Notes under the pieces: generated by a model
Databases searched by the model: none
Told to the model about the DNA's origin: nothing
Seen by the model: the letters and a program-made list of their open reading frames with translations, nothing else
Shown here: piece by piece, positions 1 through 12,639 of the stretch
Layout of the letters: each line of letters starts with the position of its first letter
Position numbering within the stretch: position 1 is the stretch's first letter
Position numbers and translations under genes: made by a program
DNA from: Pseudophaeobacter sp. EL27
GTDB lineage: Bacteria; Pseudomonadota; Alphaproteobacteria; Rhodobacterales; Rhodobacteraceae
DNA: 64,000 nucleotides
Direction: 5' to 3'
Assembly: GCF_900313025.1 (NCBI RefSeq)
Contig: NZ_OMPQ01000009.1
Location: 12 to 64,011 of the forward strand

Positions 1-262
1 CATCCATTGGGATTGCCTTTTCAGCGAGGACCGAAAGGGCCTCAGCGCTGATTTCGGCAAAACCGCCAGTGACCACGAACTCCGAGTTGCCTTGCGAGCT
101 TTCAACCCGCAGGACACCCGGACGCAGGGTGGTGATGGTGGGTGCATGCATCGGCATCGCCGTCATGTCACCCTCCGCGCCAGGGATCTGCACCGCGTTC
201 ACCTGGAGCGAAGCAAGGCTACGCTCCGGGCTTACGAGGTCAAATTGCATGGTATCAGCCAT
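1..262 (-). CDS. atpC: ATP synthase F1 subunit epsilon (partial, 3' end off window)
   Basis: This is the N-terminal part of the F1 epsilon subunit, the central-stalk protein that couples gamma rotation to catalysis and can inhibit ATP hydrolysis. The visible reading frame starts [18 protein letters not shown] and continues into the beta-sandwich characteristic of AtpC ([19 protein letters not shown], then a GGFAEI segment); the C-terminal helices lie beyond the left edge. It is the last gene of the minus-strand order atpH-A-G-D-C and begins 11 bases after atpD ends, so it is surely co-transcribed. The ATG at 262 has a GGAGGG-like ribosome binding site just upstream. Confidence 0.93.
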   Translation of the reverse strand, partial: MADTMQFDLVSPERSLASLQVNAVQIPGAEGDMTAMPMHAPTITTLRPGVLRVESSQGNSEFVVTGGFAEISAEALSVLAEKAIPMD

Positions 263-273
263 CAGGGCCCTCC

Positions 274-1719
<1,446 letters not shown>

Positions 1720-2598
1720 TTAGAGCGCCTCAGCGCCCGAAATGATTTCAATCAGCTCGTTGGTGATGACGGCCTGACGCGAGCGGTTGAACTCGATTGT
1801 CAGCTTGTCGATCATCTCGCCAGCGTTACGTGTGGCGTTATCCATCGCACTCATCCGGGCACCCTGTTCGGATGCACCATTTTCCAGCAGCGCCGAAAAG
1901 ATCTGGGTCGATACGCCACGGGGCAGCAGATCGGCAAGGATTGCCTCTTCGCTGGGCTCGTAGTCGTAAACGGCCGAAGAGGTCTCTTCAGCGGCACCGC
2001 CCTCGTAGGAGGCCGGAATGATCTGCTGCGCTGTTGGCACCTGGGTCACAACATTGACGAACTCTGCAAAGAACAGGGTCGCAACATCAAATTCACCAGC
2101 GTCAAAGCGGGTCAGGATATCCTTTGCGATGTCCTGCGCATTGGCATAGCCGATACGTTTGACTTCGCTCAGGTCCACGTGGCCGATGAAATCATCGGCA
2201 AAGTCGCGGCGCAGTGCGTCGCGGCCCTTTTTACCAACGGTCAGAATTTTGACCGTCTTGCCTGCAGCCTTCAGCTCTTGAGCCTTCAGGCGTGCCAGCT
2301 TGGAAATATTGGCGTTAAAGCCACCGCACAGCCCCCGTTCGGAGGTCATGACGACCAGCAACTGCACCTGGTCGCTGCCGGTGCCGCGAAGCAGCTTGGG
2401 CGCTGAATCGCTGCCACCAACCGAAGCCGCCAGCCCCGCCATCACGGCATTGAACCGTTTGGTGTAGGGACGGGAATCTTCGGCAGCTTCCTGGGCGCGG
2501 CGAAGTTTCGCCGCGGCCACCATTTGCATGGCTTTTGTGATCTTACGAGTGCTTTTGACACTCGCGATCCTGTTTTTCAGGTCCTTGAGATTTGGCAT
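1720..2598 (-). CDS. atpG: ATP synthase F1 subunit gamma
   Basis: Rotor shaft of F1, 292 residues. The N-terminal helix [20 protein letters not shown] and the C-terminal helix ending in [15 protein letters not shown] are the two strands of the coiled coil that turns inside the alpha3beta3 head. The [13 protein letters not shown] motif near residue 85 is the family signature. Twelve bases separate it from atpA and 21 from atpD, consistent with one mRNA for the whole F1 operon. Confidence 0.97.
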   Translation of the reverse strand: MPNLKDLKNRIASVKSTRKITKAMQMVAAAKLRRAQEAAEDSRPYTKRFNAVMAGLAASVGGSDSAPKLLRGTGSDQVQLLVVMTSERGLCGGFNANISKLARLKAQELKAAGKTVKILTVGKKGRDALRRDFADDFIGHVDLSEVKRIGYANAQDIAKDILTRFDAGEFDVATLFFAEFVNVVTQVPTAQQIIPASYEGGAAEETSSAVYDYEPSEEAILADLLPRGVSTQIFSALLENGASEQGARMSAMDNATRNAGEMIDKLTIEFNRSRQAVITNELIEIISGAEAL

Positions 2599-2610
2599 TG
2601 CCTTATCCCC

Positions 2611-4149
2611 TTACGCGAAATCTGCGGCGAATTCGTCCAGCGCTGCTTTGATCTTGTCGGCAGCATCGCCCTTGATCTTAGGATCTTCAGTCGAAATCCA
2701 CTCGAGCAGATCAGCGTGCTTACCGCGCAGATGCGCCAGCATGCCTTCTTCATAACGGCCAACAGCCTTTACGTCGATCTTGTCGAGGTAACCCTGTGTA
2801 CCAGCGAAGATCACGCAGACGATTTCTGCGTTGGTCAGCGGCGAGTACTGAGCCTGCTTCATCAGTTCGGTCAGACGGGCACCACGGTTCAGCAGCTGCT
2901 GAGTGGCGGCGTCAAGGTCGGAACCAAACTGAGCAAAGGCCGCCATTTCGCGGTACTGAGCCAGTTCCAGTTTCACCGGACCCGCAACAGACTTCATCGA
3001 GTTTGTCTGAGCTGAGGAACCAACACGCGAAACCGACAGACCGGTGTTCACAGCAGGACGGATGCCCTGGTAGAACAGTTCGGTTTCCAGGAAGATCTGG
3101 CCGTCGGTGATCGAGATCACGTTGGTCGGAATAAAGGCGGAAACGTCACCACCCTGGGTCTCAATAACGGGCAGAGCCGTCAAGGAACCAGCGCCGAAGT
3201 CTTCGTTCAGTTTGGCCGAACGTTCCAGCAGGCGGGAGTGCAGATAGAAAACGTCACCAGGATAGGCTTCACGTCCGGGCGGACGACGCAGCAGCAGGGA
3301 CATCTGACGATAGGCAACAGCCTGCTTGGAAAGGTCATCATAGATGATCAGACCGTGCTTGCCGCTGTCGCGGAAGTATTCTGCCATCGCGGTTGCGGCA
3401 TAGGGTGCCAGGAACTGCAGAGGCGCAGGATCGGACGCGGTTGCAGCAACCACGATCGAGTATTCCATGGCGCCGGACTCTTCCAGCTTTTTCACCAGCT
3501 GAGCAACAGTCGAACGCTTCTGACCAATCGCAACATAGACGCAATACAGTTTCTTCGACTCGTCGTCGCCTGCTGCATCGTTGTAGGATTTCTGGTTCAG
3601 CATGGTGTCGAGCGCGATAGCGGTCTTACCAGTCTGACGGTCACCAATGATCAGCTCACGCTGGCCACGGCCAACGGGGATCATCGCATCAACAGATTTG
3701 AGGCCTGTCGCCATCGGCTCGTGAACCGATTTACGTGGGATAATGCCAGGTGCTTTAACATCGGCAACGCCACGCTTTTCAGCGTTGATCGGGCCTTTGC
3801 CGTCCAGCGGGTTACCCAGACCGTCAACAACGCGACCCAGCAGCTCGGGGCCAACTGGAACGTCCACGATCGAGTTGGTGCGCTTAACAGTGTCACCTTC
3901 TTTAATGTCGCGGTCAGAGCCGAAGATAACGATACCTACGTTATCGGCCTCCAAGTTCAGCGCCATGCCCATAATTCCACCAGGGAATTCGACCATTTCA
4001 CCAGCCTGAACATTGTCGAGGCCATAAACGCGGGCGATACCATCGCCAACGCTCAGCACGCGACCAATTTCAGCCACCTCGGCTTCCTGACCAAAATTAT
4101 TGATCTGGTCTTTTAGGATCGCAGAAATTTCTGCTGCTTGGATACCCAT
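2611..4149 (-). CDS. atpA: ATP synthase F1 subunit alpha
   Basis: Non-catalytic nucleotide-binding subunit of F1, 512 residues. It starts [19 protein letters not shown], carries the P-loop GDRQTGKT near residue 170 and the [20 protein letters not shown] block typical of alpha subunits. The ATG follows directly on the atpH stop codon with no spacer, so translation of the two is probably coupled. No deviation from the family is visible. Confidence 0.98.
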   Translation of the reverse strand: MGIQAAEISAILKDQINNFGQEAEVAEIGRVLSVGDGIARVYGLDNVQAGEMVEFPGGIMGMALNLEADNVGIVIFGSDRDIKEGDTVKRTNSIVDVPVGPELLGRVVDGLGNPLDGKGPINAEKRGVADVKAPGIIPRKSVHEPMATGLKSVDAMIPVGRGQRELIIGDRQTGKTAIALDTMLNQKSYNDAAGDDESKKLYCVYVAIGQKRSTVAQLVKKLEESGAMEYSIVVAATASDPAPLQFLAPYAATAMAEYFRDSGKHGLIIYDDLSKQAVAYRQMSLLLRRPPGREAYPGDVFYLHSRLLERSAKLNEDFGAGSLTALPVIETQGGDVSAFIPTNVISITDGQIFLETELFYQGIRPAVNTGLSVSRVGSSAQTNSMKSVAGPVKLELAQYREMAAFAQFGSDLDAATQQLLNRGARLTELMKQAQYSPLTNAEIVCVIFAGTQGYLDKIDVKAVGRYEEGMLAHLRGKHADLLEWISTEDPKIKGDAADKIKAALDEFAADFA

Positions 4150-4710
4150 TTATCCGACCTCTTTCATTGCGTTCTGTAGGGAGTTGAGCTTGGAGCGGAT
4201 CGAGCTATCGATCATCTTCGAGCCCACTTTAACGACAAGACCGCCAATGATGCTTTCATCGACGGTTGCATTGATGGTAATCTTTTTGCCCACGCGCTCT
4301 GCCAAGGTCTTGGCCAGCTTTTCGCTCTGGGTCTTGGTCAGTGCCTTGGCCGAGACAACCTCGGCTGTCACTTCACCACGGGCTTCTGCCAGGCGATCCC
4401 GCAGCGCGGTGATCAGAGCAGGAACCACAAACAGACGGCGCTTTTGCGCCATCAGCGACAGTGTATTGGCCAGAACGGGTGCCAGACCCATCTTGGCAGC
4501 AATTGCTGTAATGGCTGCACCCTGCTCATCCCGAGAAATCAGCGGTGAGCTGATCAGGTTTTGCAGATCGTCACTGTCAGCCAGGGCAGCTGCCAGATCA
4601 TTGATGCTGGTTTCAAGGCTATCGAGCGCCTTGCTTTCTTCGGCGATCTCAAAGACCGCAGTGGCATAGCGCGCAGCAATGCCTGCTGAAATCGAAGCTG
4701 GTTCGGACAC
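4150..4710 (-). CDS. atpH: ATP synthase F1 subunit delta
   Basis: OSCP/delta subunit that joins F1 to the peripheral stalk, 186 residues from the chosen start. I place the start at the GTG at 4710 (giving MSEPASISAGIAARYATAV) rather than the GTG two codons earlier at 4716, because a GGAAGG ribosome binding site lies six bases upstream of it, whereas it would touch the earlier codon. The C-terminal segment GGLVVKVGSKMIDSSIRSKL is the family signature. First gene of the F1 operon; Fo genes are not in this window, as is usual in alphaproteobacteria. Confidence 0.95.
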   Translation of the reverse strand: MSEPASISAGIAARYATAVFEIAEESKALDSLETSINDLAAALADSDDLQNLISSPLISRDEQGAAITAIAAKMGLAPVLANTLSLMAQKRRLFVVPALITALRDRLAEARGEVTAEVVSAKALTKTQSEKLAKTLAERVGKKITINATVDESIIGGLVVKVGSKMIDSSIRSKLNSLQNAMKEVG

Positions 4711-4731
4711 GTCCACCCTTCCGACATTTGG

Positions 4732-4770
4732 CCCCGGTTAGCATGTCTGCGAGGCAGACGGCGTCCGGGG
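4732..4770 (-). promoter_or_regulatory. nested hairpin in the atp operon leader
   Basis: An outer 6-bp stem (4732-4737 with 4765-4770) encloses a perfect 6-bp stem with a three-base loop (4745-4759), 16 to 54 bases upstream of the atpH ribosome binding site region. Directly seen as inverted repeats. It could be an mRNA-stabilising or translation-tuning leader structure; no known riboswitch is recognised. Confidence 0.35.
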
Positions 4771-4816
4771 GCGTGAGCAAGCCCTACCAAAGCGGCAGGA
4801 CGTTAAAATCAGCGTG

Positions 4817-4845
4817 GATGTAACAGAGCGTTAGCATCCTATCAA
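4817..4845 (-). promoter_or_regulatory. candidate promoter of the atp operon
   Basis: On the minus strand a TTGATA element (4840-4845) and a weak TACATC element (4817-4822) are separated by exactly 17 bases. This is the best sigma-70-like pair in the 416-base gap before atpH (4711-5126), and would give a leader of roughly 95 bases holding the nested hairpin. The -10 match is only 3 of 6, so this is tentative. The rest of that gap shows no gene. Confidence 0.25.
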
Positions 4846-5126
4846 CTGTCTATAGTCCCGAGGGTGATTTCCTTGCCATCAATGTTTTCAATGGGTTAGC
4901 TAAAGTGCGGCTCTTTGCCCCCCTAAACAGGAGCATTTTTATCTACGTTGCGGCAGCAAATTACGATTCCTCGCCGGGCAAAAACGACAAGATCGTCGCC
5001 CGATTACCCTGTCGCGAGCGGCAAAAGTTCAAGGCCTCGTGACAAAAAGAGGAATCAGAATCATCTTCGGACAGCAAAATCCCGCCTGAAGACCTCAGAA
5101 ACTACCGCCGCATCGGGCTCGCCATA

Positions 5127-5873
5127 TCAGATCGGTTCTGGCAGCGGATTCGACAGCCCTTCCAGAACCCGGATCGGACTGGACCGCTTCACCTTGGTCA
5201 TATGCCCATGCTGCGGATGTGTCTGTTTGCTGACCTCAACCAAAAACACGCCCCCCGCCAGCACGGTGGGCAATTGCCGCCCCACCCGCTCAAACAGGGG
5301 ACCAGATTTCAGCCAGAACCGCTTTTGGCTGGGCAAGCGATACAGTGCAGCCGCATGGCGTTCGATGGTGAATTCATGCAAGCGCAGCTGGTTCTCAAGC
5401 TGGATAAGGGTATAGGGACGCCCATAGCCAAAGGGGGTCTTGTCTGACCGGGCCCAAAACCCTGCCCGGTTTGGCACCACAAAGATAGCGCGCCCCCCCG
5501 GCCCCAGCACCCGGTGGCACTCCTCCAGCACCTGGGTTGGCCGTTCAGAGGTCTCCAACCCATGCATTACCACCAGCCGGTCCACCCGGCCGGTTTCGAT
5601 GGGCCAGGAGGTCTCTTCGCACAGGACCGAGACATTGGGCATTCCCGCAGGCCACTGCATCACCCCCTGGGGCCCCGGCATCAGCGCCAAGACTCGCCGC
5701 GCCTCAGCCAGATAGGGGCGCATCAAGGGGGCCGCAAAGCCAAAACCCGCCATGGTCTGCCCAGCTGCCTCAGGCCAGAGTTCCAGCAATCGGTTGCGCA
5801 CCGAAGCCTGCGCCGCACGACCCAGGGTGCTGCGGTAGTAAAAATTCCTAAGATCCTGAACATCAAGATGCAT
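5127..5873 (-). CDS. class I SAM-dependent methyltransferase
   Basis: A 248-residue protein with methyltransferase type 11 features. A degenerate SAM-binding N-terminal region is followed by [17 protein letters not shown] and [20 protein letters not shown], which is the strand-4/strand-5 block of this fold. The start is taken at the ATG at 5873 ([15 protein letters not shown]) because upstream codons overlap the divergent gloB control region. Substrate is not predictable. It is divergent from gloB, and a glyoxalase-II/methyltransferase pairing is commonly seen in this family of bacteria (recalled, not checked). Confidence 0.8.
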   Translation of the reverse strand: MHLDVQDLRNFYYRSTLGRAAQASVRNRLLELWPEAAGQTMAGFGFAAPLMRPYLAEARRVLALMPGPQGVMQWPAGMPNVSVLCEETSWPIETGRVDRLVVMHGLETSERPTQVLEECHRVLGPGGRAIFVVPNRAGFWARSDKTPFGYGRPYTLIQLENQLRLHEFTIERHAAALYRLPSQKRFWLKSGPLFERVGRQLPTVLAGGVFLVEVSKQTHPQHGHMTKVKRSSPIRVLEGLSNPLPEPI

Positions 5874-5934
5874 TGCGGGTGCCTGCTGCTTGGGCCAATC
5901 TATGGGCAGTGTAACAATGGAGAGGCGAAAGACC

Positions 5935-6702
5935 ATGCCCCTGGAAATCATTACCCTGCCCTGTCTCTCGGACAACTATGCCTATCTGTTGCATGATGCC
6001 AAGAGTGGTCGAACCGCTTTGGTGGATGCCCCAGAGGCCGCAGCGGTGAAATCCGCACTCGCCGCGCGCGGCTGGGGGTTGGATGCGATCCTGCTGACCC
6101 ATCACCACTATGATCATATCGACGGGGTTGAGGAACTGCGCAGCGCCTATGGTGCCGCGGTCTATGGCGCATCGGCCGATGCCGACCGCCTGCCGCCCCT
6201 GGACCAGGCGCTGGACTATGGCGCGCGCTTTGATCTGTTTGGCGAAGAGGTCCAGGTACTGGATGTCTCCGGCCATACAATTGGTCATATCGCCTTTTAC
6301 CTTCCCCAAAGCGCAGCCGTCTTTACCGCTGACAGCCTGATGGCGCTTGGCTGTGGCCGTCTGTTTGAAGGCCCACCAGAGATGATGTGGGAGAGCCTCA
6401 ATCGTCTGATGGCCCTGCCGCCTCAGACCATGGTCTATTCCGGCCATGAATACACCCAATCCAATGCCCGCTTTGCCCTCACAATCGAGCCGGACAATGC
6501 CAACCTGCAGCTTCGGGTTGATCAAATTTGCGAGAAACGCGCCAAGGGTGAAGCCACGGTTCCGCCACTTTTGCAGTTGGAACTGGACACAAATCCGTTC
6601 CTGCGTGCTCATCTGGACGAGGTGAAAAGTGCAATTGGCATGGAAGATGTTGATAGTGCTGAAGTTTTTGCAGAGATTCGGCGTCGAAAAGACAGTTTCT
6701 AG
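5935..6702 (+). CDS. gloB: hydroxyacylglutathione hydrolase (glyoxalase II)
   Basis: Metallo-beta-lactamase-fold enzyme that hydrolyses S-lactoylglutathione to lactate and glutathione, completing methylglyoxal detoxification in the cytoplasm. The binuclear metal motif [12 protein letters not shown] lies near residue 60, followed by SGHTIGH, the aspartate of FTADSL and the YSGHEYT motif. Length of 255 residues matches the family from the ATG at 5935, which has a GGAGAGG ribosome binding site; the upstream in-frame ATGs lack one. No GloA gene is nearby. Confidence 0.93.
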   Translation: MPLEIITLPCLSDNYAYLLHDAKSGRTALVDAPEAAAVKSALAARGWGLDAILLTHHHYDHIDGVEELRSAYGAAVYGASADADRLPPLDQALDYGARFDLFGEEVQVLDVSGHTIGHIAFYLPQSAAVFTADSLMALGCGRLFEGPPEMMWESLNRLMALPPQTMVYSGHEYTQSNARFALTIEPDNANLQLRVDQICEKRAKGEATVPPLLQLELDTNPFLRAHLDEVKSAIGMEDVDSAEVFAEIRRRKDSF

Positions 6703-6903
6703 AGTGTGACGGCAGGATTGGGGCCTTCGGAAACCGGGTGCAATTCAACCGCTTTCAAAAGAAATGTGACCTAAATTTGAAAGAAAGTCCTTGAAGCTGC
6801 CGCTCTATCAACCAAACTCTAATACTATGACGACATGGTTGATACATGGGGAAGAGGCAGAACGCCGATGCCCCGGTCAACCCAAGAACAGAGGAGCACG
6901 CCC

Positions 6904-9234
6904 GTGCCTTCATTCTCGAGCACACTAGAACAAGCCATTCACGCCGCGCTCGCGCTGGCGAATGAGCGGCGCCATGAGTTTGCCACGCTGGAACACCTGC
7001 TGTTGGCTTTGATCGAAGAACCAGAAGCTGCCCGCGTCATGCGCGCCTGCGGCGTTGAGCTGGGTCAGTTACGCACTTCGCTGATTGAATTTGTCGACGA
7101 GGACCTCGCCAATCTGGTGACCGATGTCGATGGATCAGAGGCCGTGCCGACGGCTGCCTTCCAACGGGTCATTCAGCGCGCCGCCATCCACGTCCAAAGC
7201 TCTGGCCGCACCGAAGTGACCGGCGCCAATGTCTTGGTGGCGATCTTTGCAGAACGCGAGAGCGACGCCGCCTACTTCCTTCAGGACCAGGATATGACCC
7301 GCTATGACGCGGTGAATTTCATCGCCCATGGCGTGGCCAAGGATCCCGCCTTTGGCGAATCCCGTCCCGTCACCGGCGCCCCGGAGGGCGAAGAGGAATC
7401 CATGGGCTCTGTCCCCCCCGGTGAAGGTGACAAGAAAGAGAGCGCGCTGGACAAATACTGCGTCGATCTCAACGCCAAATCGCGCGAAGGCGACATTGAT
7501 CCGCTGATCGGCCGTGGCCATGAGGTAGAGCGCTGCATTCAGGTGCTGTGCCGCCGCCGCAAGAACAACCCATTGCTGGTGGGTGACCCTGGTGTTGGCA
7601 AAACCGCCATCGCCGAAGGGCTGGCCCGCAAGATCGTCCAGGGCGAAGTGCCCAACGTTCTGGCAGAGACCACCATCTTCTCGCTCGACATGGGCGCGCT
7701 ACTGGCGGGCACCCGTTATCGCGGTGATTTTGAAGAACGTCTCAAGGCTGTGGTGACCGAGCTGGAAGACCACCCAGATGGTGTGCTCTTCATTGATGAG
7801 ATCCATACTGTCATCGGCGCCGGCGCCACCTCTGGCGGTGCCATGGATGCCTCCAACCTGCTGAAACCTGCCCTGCAGGGCGGCAAGCTGCGCACCATGG
7901 GCTCAACCACCTACAAAGAGTTCCGCCAGCATTTTGAGAAAGACCGCGCCCTGGCGCGTCGGTTCCAAAAGATCGACGTCAATGAACCCTCCGTGCAGGA
8001 CGCTGTAGAGATCCTCAAAGGACTGAAACCCTATTTCGAGGAACACCACAGCATCAAGTTCACCGCCGATGCGATCAAATCCGCTGTTGAGCTGGCCGCG
8101 CGCTACATCAACGACCGCAAATTGCCCGACAAGGCCATCGACGTGATTGATGAAGCCGGGGCCGCCCAGCATCTGGTGCCGGAAAGCAAACGCCGCAAAA
8201 CCATCGGCGTGAAAGAGATCGAAGCCGTGGTGGCCAAGATCGCCCGCATTCCGCCCAAGAGCGTCACCAAGGACGATGCCGAGGTGCTGAAAGATCTGGA
8301 GAAGAGCCTCAAGCGGGTGGTCTTTGGCCAGGACGATGCCATTGATGCGCTCTCCAGCGCCATCAAACTGGCCCGTGCCGGACTGCGTGAACCAGAAAAG
8401 CCCATTGGCAACTACCTCTTTGCTGGTCCTACCGGTGTCGGTAAGACCGAGGTCGCCAAACAGTTGGCCGATACGCTGGGTGTGGAACTGCTGCGCTTTG
8501 ACATGTCGGAATACATGGAGAAACACGCGGTTTCCCGTCTGATTGGTGCCCCTCCCGGCTATGTCGGCTTCGATCAGGGCGGCTTGCTTACAGATGGGGT
8601 TGATCAGCACCCTCACTGCGTGCTGCTGCTTGATGAGATTGAAAAGGCACATCCGGATGTCTTCAACATCCTGCTGCAGGTGATGGACAATGGTCAGCTC
8701 ACCGATCACAACGGGCGTGCGGTAAACTTCCGCAACGTGGTGCTGATCATGACCTCCAACGCTGGTGCCTCGGATATGGCCAAGGCAGCCATCGGCTTTG
8801 GCCGCGATCGTCGCGAGGGCGAAGACACCGCCGCGATTGAGCGCACCTTTACGCCGGAGTTCCGCAACCGTCTGGATGCCGTGATTGCCTTTGCACCACT
8901 GCCCAAAGAGGTGATCCTGCAGGTCGTCGAGAAATTTGTGCTGCAACTGGAAGCTCAGTTGATGGACCGCAATGTTTCGATTGAACTCACCCGCAAAGCC
9001 GCCGAATGGCTGGCGGAGCGTGGCTATGATGATCGCATGGGGGCGCGTCCTTTGGGAAGGGTCATCCAGGAGCACATCAAGAAACCGCTGGCCGAAGAGC
9101 TGCTCTTTGGCAAGCTGGCCAAGGGTGGGCTGGTCAAGGTTGGCATCAAGGATGGCAAGCTGGATCTGCGTATCGAGGGTCCAACCAAGCCGCGGATCTC
9201 TGGCGACAAGCCGCCATTGCTGACAGCCGACTGA
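6904..9234 (+). CDS. clpA: ATP-dependent Clp protease ATP-binding subunit ClpA
   Basis: Hsp100 unfoldase that feeds substrates to ClpP. From the GTG at 6904 it is 776 residues: Clp repeat domain (1-145), first AAA+ module with Walker A GDPGVGKT (near residue 222) and Walker [10 protein letters not shown], then a second module with GPTGVGKT (near 505) and VLLLDEIEK, and the ClpB-type D2-small C-terminus. The GTG is preferred over the ATG at 6835 because AGAGGAG sits just before it and the product then begins (M)[11 protein letters not shown] as in relatives. No clpS is adjacent in this window. The 200 bases upstream contain no gene. Confidence 0.96.
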   Translation: MPSFSSTLEQAIHAALALANERRHEFATLEHLLLALIEEPEAARVMRACGVELGQLRTSLIEFVDEDLANLVTDVDGSEAVPTAAFQRVIQRAAIHVQSSGRTEVTGANVLVAIFAERESDAAYFLQDQDMTRYDAVNFIAHGVAKDPAFGESRPVTGAPEGEEESMGSVPPGEGDKKESALDKYCVDLNAKSREGDIDPLIGRGHEVERCIQVLCRRRKNNPLLVGDPGVGKTAIAEGLARKIVQGEVPNVLAETTIFSLDMGALLAGTRYRGDFEERLKAVVTELEDHPDGVLFIDEIHTVIGAGATSGGAMDASNLLKPALQGGKLRTMGSTTYKEFRQHFEKDRALARRFQKIDVNEPSVQDAVEILKGLKPYFEEHHSIKFTADAIKSAVELAARYINDRKLPDKAIDVIDEAGAAQHLVPESKRRKTIGVKEIEAVVAKIARIPPKSVTKDDAEVLKDLEKSLKRVVFGQDDAIDALSSAIKLARAGLREPEKPIGNYLFAGPTGVGKTEVAKQLADTLGVELLRFDMSEYMEKHAVSRLIGAPPGYVGFDQGGLLTDGVDQHPHCVLLLDEIEKAHPDVFNILLQVMDNGQLTDHNGRAVNFRNVVLIMTSNAGASDMAKAAIGFGRDRREGEDTAAIERTFTPEFRNRLDAVIAFAPLPKEVILQVVEKFVLQLEAQLMDRNVSIELTRKAAEWLAERGYDDRMGARPLGRVIQEHIKKPLAEELLFGKLAKGGLVKVGIKDGKLDLRIEGPTKPRISGDKPPLLTAD

Positions 9235-9236
9235 CC

Positions 9237-10223
9237 ATGCGGCGACCTTTAGGAGCACTCCTCCTCTCGCTCGTCACGGCCCCCGCCGTGGCGAGCGATT
9301 TCACCTTACAATGGCCGCTGGATTGTCGCCTTGGCGAGACCTGCCATATCCAGCAGTATGTCGACCATGTCCCCGGCCCCGGCTCCCAGGACTACCAATG
9401 CCAGGGGTTGAGCTATTCGGGGCATAAGGGCACCGATATCGCCCTGCCCTATCTCAGCGACATGCAGGTCGGCGTCAAAGTTCGCGCTGCTGCCCCCGGC
9501 ATTGTTCAGGGGGTGCGCAACACCATGCCTGACGCCTATTCCACCGCGGAAAACGCCGAGTTGCTGCAGGGCCGCGAATGTGGCAACGGCGTTGTGCTGC
9601 GTCATGAAGGCGGCTGGGAAACCCAGTATTGCCACATGAGGCAAGGCTCTGTCAGGGTGCAAAAAGGGCAGCGGGTTGCGGCCGGTACCGCCTTGGGTGA
9701 AGTTGGTCTTTCAGGCAAAACCCAATTCCCCCATCTGCACCTGTCACTGCGCCAGAATGGCACTGTCATTGACCCCTTTGCCCCTGAGGGACGCCAAGCC
9801 TGCAACAGCACCGCAGATCCAGACGCCCCCAACCCAGCAAGCCTCTGGGCGGATCCGATTGAGTATCAACCCGGTGGATTCCTCGGCGCGGGATTCGCTG
9901 CGCATGTTCCTGAATTTCAAGCGATCAAATCCGGCGAGGCCTCTGGCATCCGGCTCACCACAAAATCACCAGCGCTGGTGTTTTGGGCCTATGCCTTTGG
10001 AGGGCAAAAAGGTGACCGGATACGCCTGACCATTTCTGGGCCAAAGGGCGTGTTTTCCGTCCATGAAATCACCCTTGAACGTGACCAGGCCCAGTTTTTT
10101 CGCGCCTCTGGCAAACGCTTGCGCAGCAAGTCCTGGGATTACGGACGCTATACCGCCTTGGCTGTTTTGCTGCGTGATGATGAAGAAATCGACCGCATCG
10201 AAGAAGTGGTCGATCTCAGATAA
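9237..10223 (+). CDS. secreted M23-family metallopeptidase
   Basis: A 328-residue periplasmic protein with a signal peptide (residues 1 to about 20, MRRPLGALLLSLVTAPAVAS). The LytM/M23 zinc motifs are present: GHKGTDIAL (HxxxD, near residue 64) and the HLHLSL pair near residue 165. Members cut peptide bridges in peptidoglycan. A C-terminal beta-rich domain of about 110 residues (from FQAIKSGEASGIRL) is unrecognised. It begins two bases after the clpA stop, so the two are probably co-transcribed, although no functional link is obvious. Confidence 0.88.
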   Translation: MRRPLGALLLSLVTAPAVASDFTLQWPLDCRLGETCHIQQYVDHVPGPGSQDYQCQGLSYSGHKGTDIALPYLSDMQVGVKVRAAAPGIVQGVRNTMPDAYSTAENAELLQGRECGNGVVLRHEGGWETQYCHMRQGSVRVQKGQRVAAGTALGEVGLSGKTQFPHLHLSLRQNGTVIDPFAPEGRQACNSTADPDAPNPASLWADPIEYQPGGFLGAGFAAHVPEFQAIKSGEASGIRLTTKSPALVFWAYAFGGQKGDRIRLTISGPKGVFSVHEITLERDQAQFFRASGKRLRSKSWDYGRYTALAVLLRDDEEIDRIEEVVDLR

Positions 10224-10260
10224 CCCTGCCAGGGACCGCCGCGTCCGGAGTTGCAGCGGG

Positions 10261-12636
10261 TCAGCGTTCGGTGAACTTCAACTCGATACGGCGGTTCTGG
10301 GCGCGGGCTTCGGGGGTGTCATCGGTATTCACCGGCTGGAACTCACCAAAGCCATTGGCCGCCAGGCGGCCCGGCGCAATGCCTAGGTTCTCGATCATAA
10401 AGCGCACCACAGACAGCGCCCGTCCCTGGCTGAGTTCCCAGTTATCGCTGTATTTCTCACTGCCGCCCATGGCCGTATTATCTGTGTGACCGTCGACACG
10501 GATAATCCAGTTCAGCTCTGGTGGGATCTCGGCAGCAACCGTTTGCAGGATCTGCGCCACCTTGGCGATCTCGCCCTCGCCTGCGCGCGACAGGTCCGCA
10601 CTGCCCGAGGCAAACAGCACCTCTGAGGCAAAGACAAAACGGTCCCCTTCGATCCGAACGCCCTCCTGGCTGCCCAGAACATTGCGCAGACGGCCAAAGA
10701 ACTCAGACCGATAGCGCTCCAGCTCTTCAGCCTTGGTTTCCAGGCTTTCTGCCTTGCTGGCCAGTTCCGCCGCCTCTGCCTCCAGACGCTTACGCTCGGT
10801 TTCTTCCAGCAGACGCCGGCGACGCTCTTCTGAGGCCGCCCGTGCCAGCGCGGAGTTCAGGTCCTGACCGAGGTTTTGCAACTGCACCTGTTGCGCCACA
10901 TCCCGCGCCTGGTAGTCATCCAGAATGGCCTGCAACCCACCCAGTTGTTCGCGCAGCGCCGCAACCTGTTGGTTCAGCAAAGCGGTCTCTCGCTGCGCCT
11001 CAGCCGAGATGGTTTTCTGACCTGACAGAGCGGCCTGCGCCTGCGCCAAGAGGGCCGCACGCTCCTGCGCTAGGCTACGGTCGATTTCTGCGCCGCTTTC
11101 AGCCTCTTGCTGTGCGTTCAGGGCCGCCAGAAGCCGTTGCTGCAAGATCACCTGATCGCTGGCCGCTGCCTGAGCCATCTCCAAAGCGTCCAGCGCTTCC
11201 AACAGGCGCAGCTCGACCGAGGCGCGTTCCTCAGCGGTGGAGCTGGCAGCACTGCTTGCCGCTGCCAATTCATTTTGGGCCTGCAACAGTTCCGCCTCTA
11301 ACCCGGACATCACCGAGGCGGCATCGGCCTGCAAACGGGACAGCTGGGTTTCGATCCGACGCTGGGCCTCATCCGCCTCAGCACGCTGCGCTGCCAACTG
11401 TTGCTCCAGCTGCAAAACGGATTCGGCCTGCTGCGTCTGCAGCCTCGCCAGCTCGCTTTGATATTGTGTCTCGGTTTCGACATTGGCGGCCCGTTGCCGC
11501 GCCAGCTCTGCCTCCAGTGCCGCCTTGTTCTCTGCCGCCAGACGACGGGCGCCCTCCAGCTCACTGTTGAGGCGGTCCTGCGTCGAGGTGCTGTCTGCGC
11601 GCAGCCGGTTCAGCTCAATCTCCAGCGCCGCAACACGGCCTTCAGCGGCAGATTGCGAGACCTGCATCTGCGCCAATACCCGGGTCAGGCGCTCAGCCAA
11701 TTCATCCCGTTGCAGCGTTTGGGCCTTGGCCGCCTCCAGCGTTGCCAGGGCTTGCTCCAGATCTGTGTTCAACCGTTCCCTGGCCAGCTCCGCCGCCGCC
11801 AAAAGCGTCAGCGTGTCCTCGGCCTCTTGCCTTTGTCGTTCCAGTGACAGTGTCATCGCGGTGAGTTCTGCATCCGCTGTTTCCAGCCGCGCCCGCAGCG
11901 CCTCGGCGGCGGCGGCCTCAACCAAACGTGCTTCTTCCTCGGCGCTCAGCTGGGCGTTCAACTCTGCCAGCTCACCAGCCCGCAGATCCCCCTCCGCTTC
12001 GAGATCCGCAATCAGCGCCTCCAGCGCTTCGCGTTTGGCAGCGGCGAGTCGGGCGTTTTCAACGCCCAGATCTATTTCCTCGCGGGCCTGCGCCAGCGCC
12101 AGGTTCATCGCCTCAGCCTCGCTGATCAGCGAGGTGCGTTCAGCCTCCAGCGCGTCTTTGGTGCTGGTCAACTCTGCAATCTGAGCCTGGGCAGCATCGC
12201 GCCCGGCAATGAAGGCCGCAACCTGTGCCTCAAAGGCAGTGATCTGGCTTTGCGCCTGTACCAAGGCAGCCTGTTGCTGATCGCGCTCAGCTGTCAGACC
12301 AGCAATCACGGCCCGCTGCTGGTCCAATGCATTCTGCGCCTGAGCCAGATCGCTTTGCGTGGTGGAAAGCGTTGAGCTGAGCGCGCCAAGTCGCGCATTA
12401 AGGCGGCTATTGTCGCGCTCCTCCAGCCCCAGTGCATTGGCCAGGGCCTGCACCTCGGAGGACAGCTCATCCAGCTGGCTTTCCTGGCCGGTGATGGTTT
12501 CGCGCAGCACAAACTGCACCACCATAAAGATGGTCAACAGGAACATCAGAACCAAAAGAAGGCCAGTCATGGCATCGACAAAGCCCGGCCAGATCGAGTT
12601 CTGGAAACGTTGCCCGCTGCGCCGCGACAGGGCCAA
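10261..12636 (-). CDS. MotB/OmpA-like stator protein with very long coiled coil
   Basis: A 791-residue protein. A short cytoplasmic N-terminus is followed by one membrane helix (about 16-44, beginning WPGFVDAMTGLLLVL) with an aspartate (D21) at the position of the proton-carrying Asp of MotB/ExbD/TolR. Residues about 45-640 are almost pure Ala/Glu/Gln/Leu coiled coil. The C-terminus is an OmpA-type peptidoglycan-binding domain (VDGHTDN, then NWELSQGRA and QNRRIELKF). It is encoded three bases after the ExbB-like gene; together they should form a 5:2 ion-driven motor. The cargo is unknown, and flagellar MotB is excluded by length and context. Confidence 0.85.
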   Translation of the reverse strand: MALSRRSGQRFQNSIWPGFVDAMTGLLLVLMFLLTIFMVVQFVLRETITGQESQLDELSSEVQALANALGLEERDNSRLNARLGALSSTLSTTQSDLAQAQNALDQQRAVIAGLTAERDQQQAALVQAQSQITAFEAQVAAFIAGRDAAQAQIAELTSTKDALEAERTSLISEAEAMNLALAQAREEIDLGVENARLAAAKREALEALIADLEAEGDLRAGELAELNAQLSAEEEARLVEAAAAEALRARLETADAELTAMTLSLERQRQEAEDTLTLLAAAELARERLNTDLEQALATLEAAKAQTLQRDELAERLTRVLAQMQVSQSAAEGRVAALEIELNRLRADSTSTQDRLNSELEGARRLAAENKAALEAELARQRAANVETETQYQSELARLQTQQAESVLQLEQQLAAQRAEADEAQRRIETQLSRLQADAASVMSGLEAELLQAQNELAAASSAASSTAEERASVELRLLEALDALEMAQAAASDQVILQQRLLAALNAQQEAESGAEIDRSLAQERAALLAQAQAALSGQKTISAEAQRETALLNQQVAALREQLGGLQAILDDYQARDVAQQVQLQNLGQDLNSALARAASEERRRRLLEETERKRLEAEAAELASKAESLETKAEELERYRSEFFGRLRNVLGSQEGVRIEGDRFVFASEVLFASGSADLSRAGEGEIAKVAQILQTVAAEIPPELNWIIRVDGHTDNTAMGGSEKYSDNWELSQGRALSVVRFMIENLGIAPGRLAANGFGEFQPVNTDDTPEARAQNRRIELKFTER

Positions 12637-12639
12637 GGT

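Noticed and set aside
6780-6830. Heat-shock (sigma-32) promoter before clpA
   Set aside because: CTTGAAG is present, but a matching CCCAT-type -10 at correct spacing is not.
7903-9258. 451-codon minus-strand frame over clpA
   Set aside because: Antisense shadow of a well-identified gene, no ribosome binding site, and low-complexity composition.
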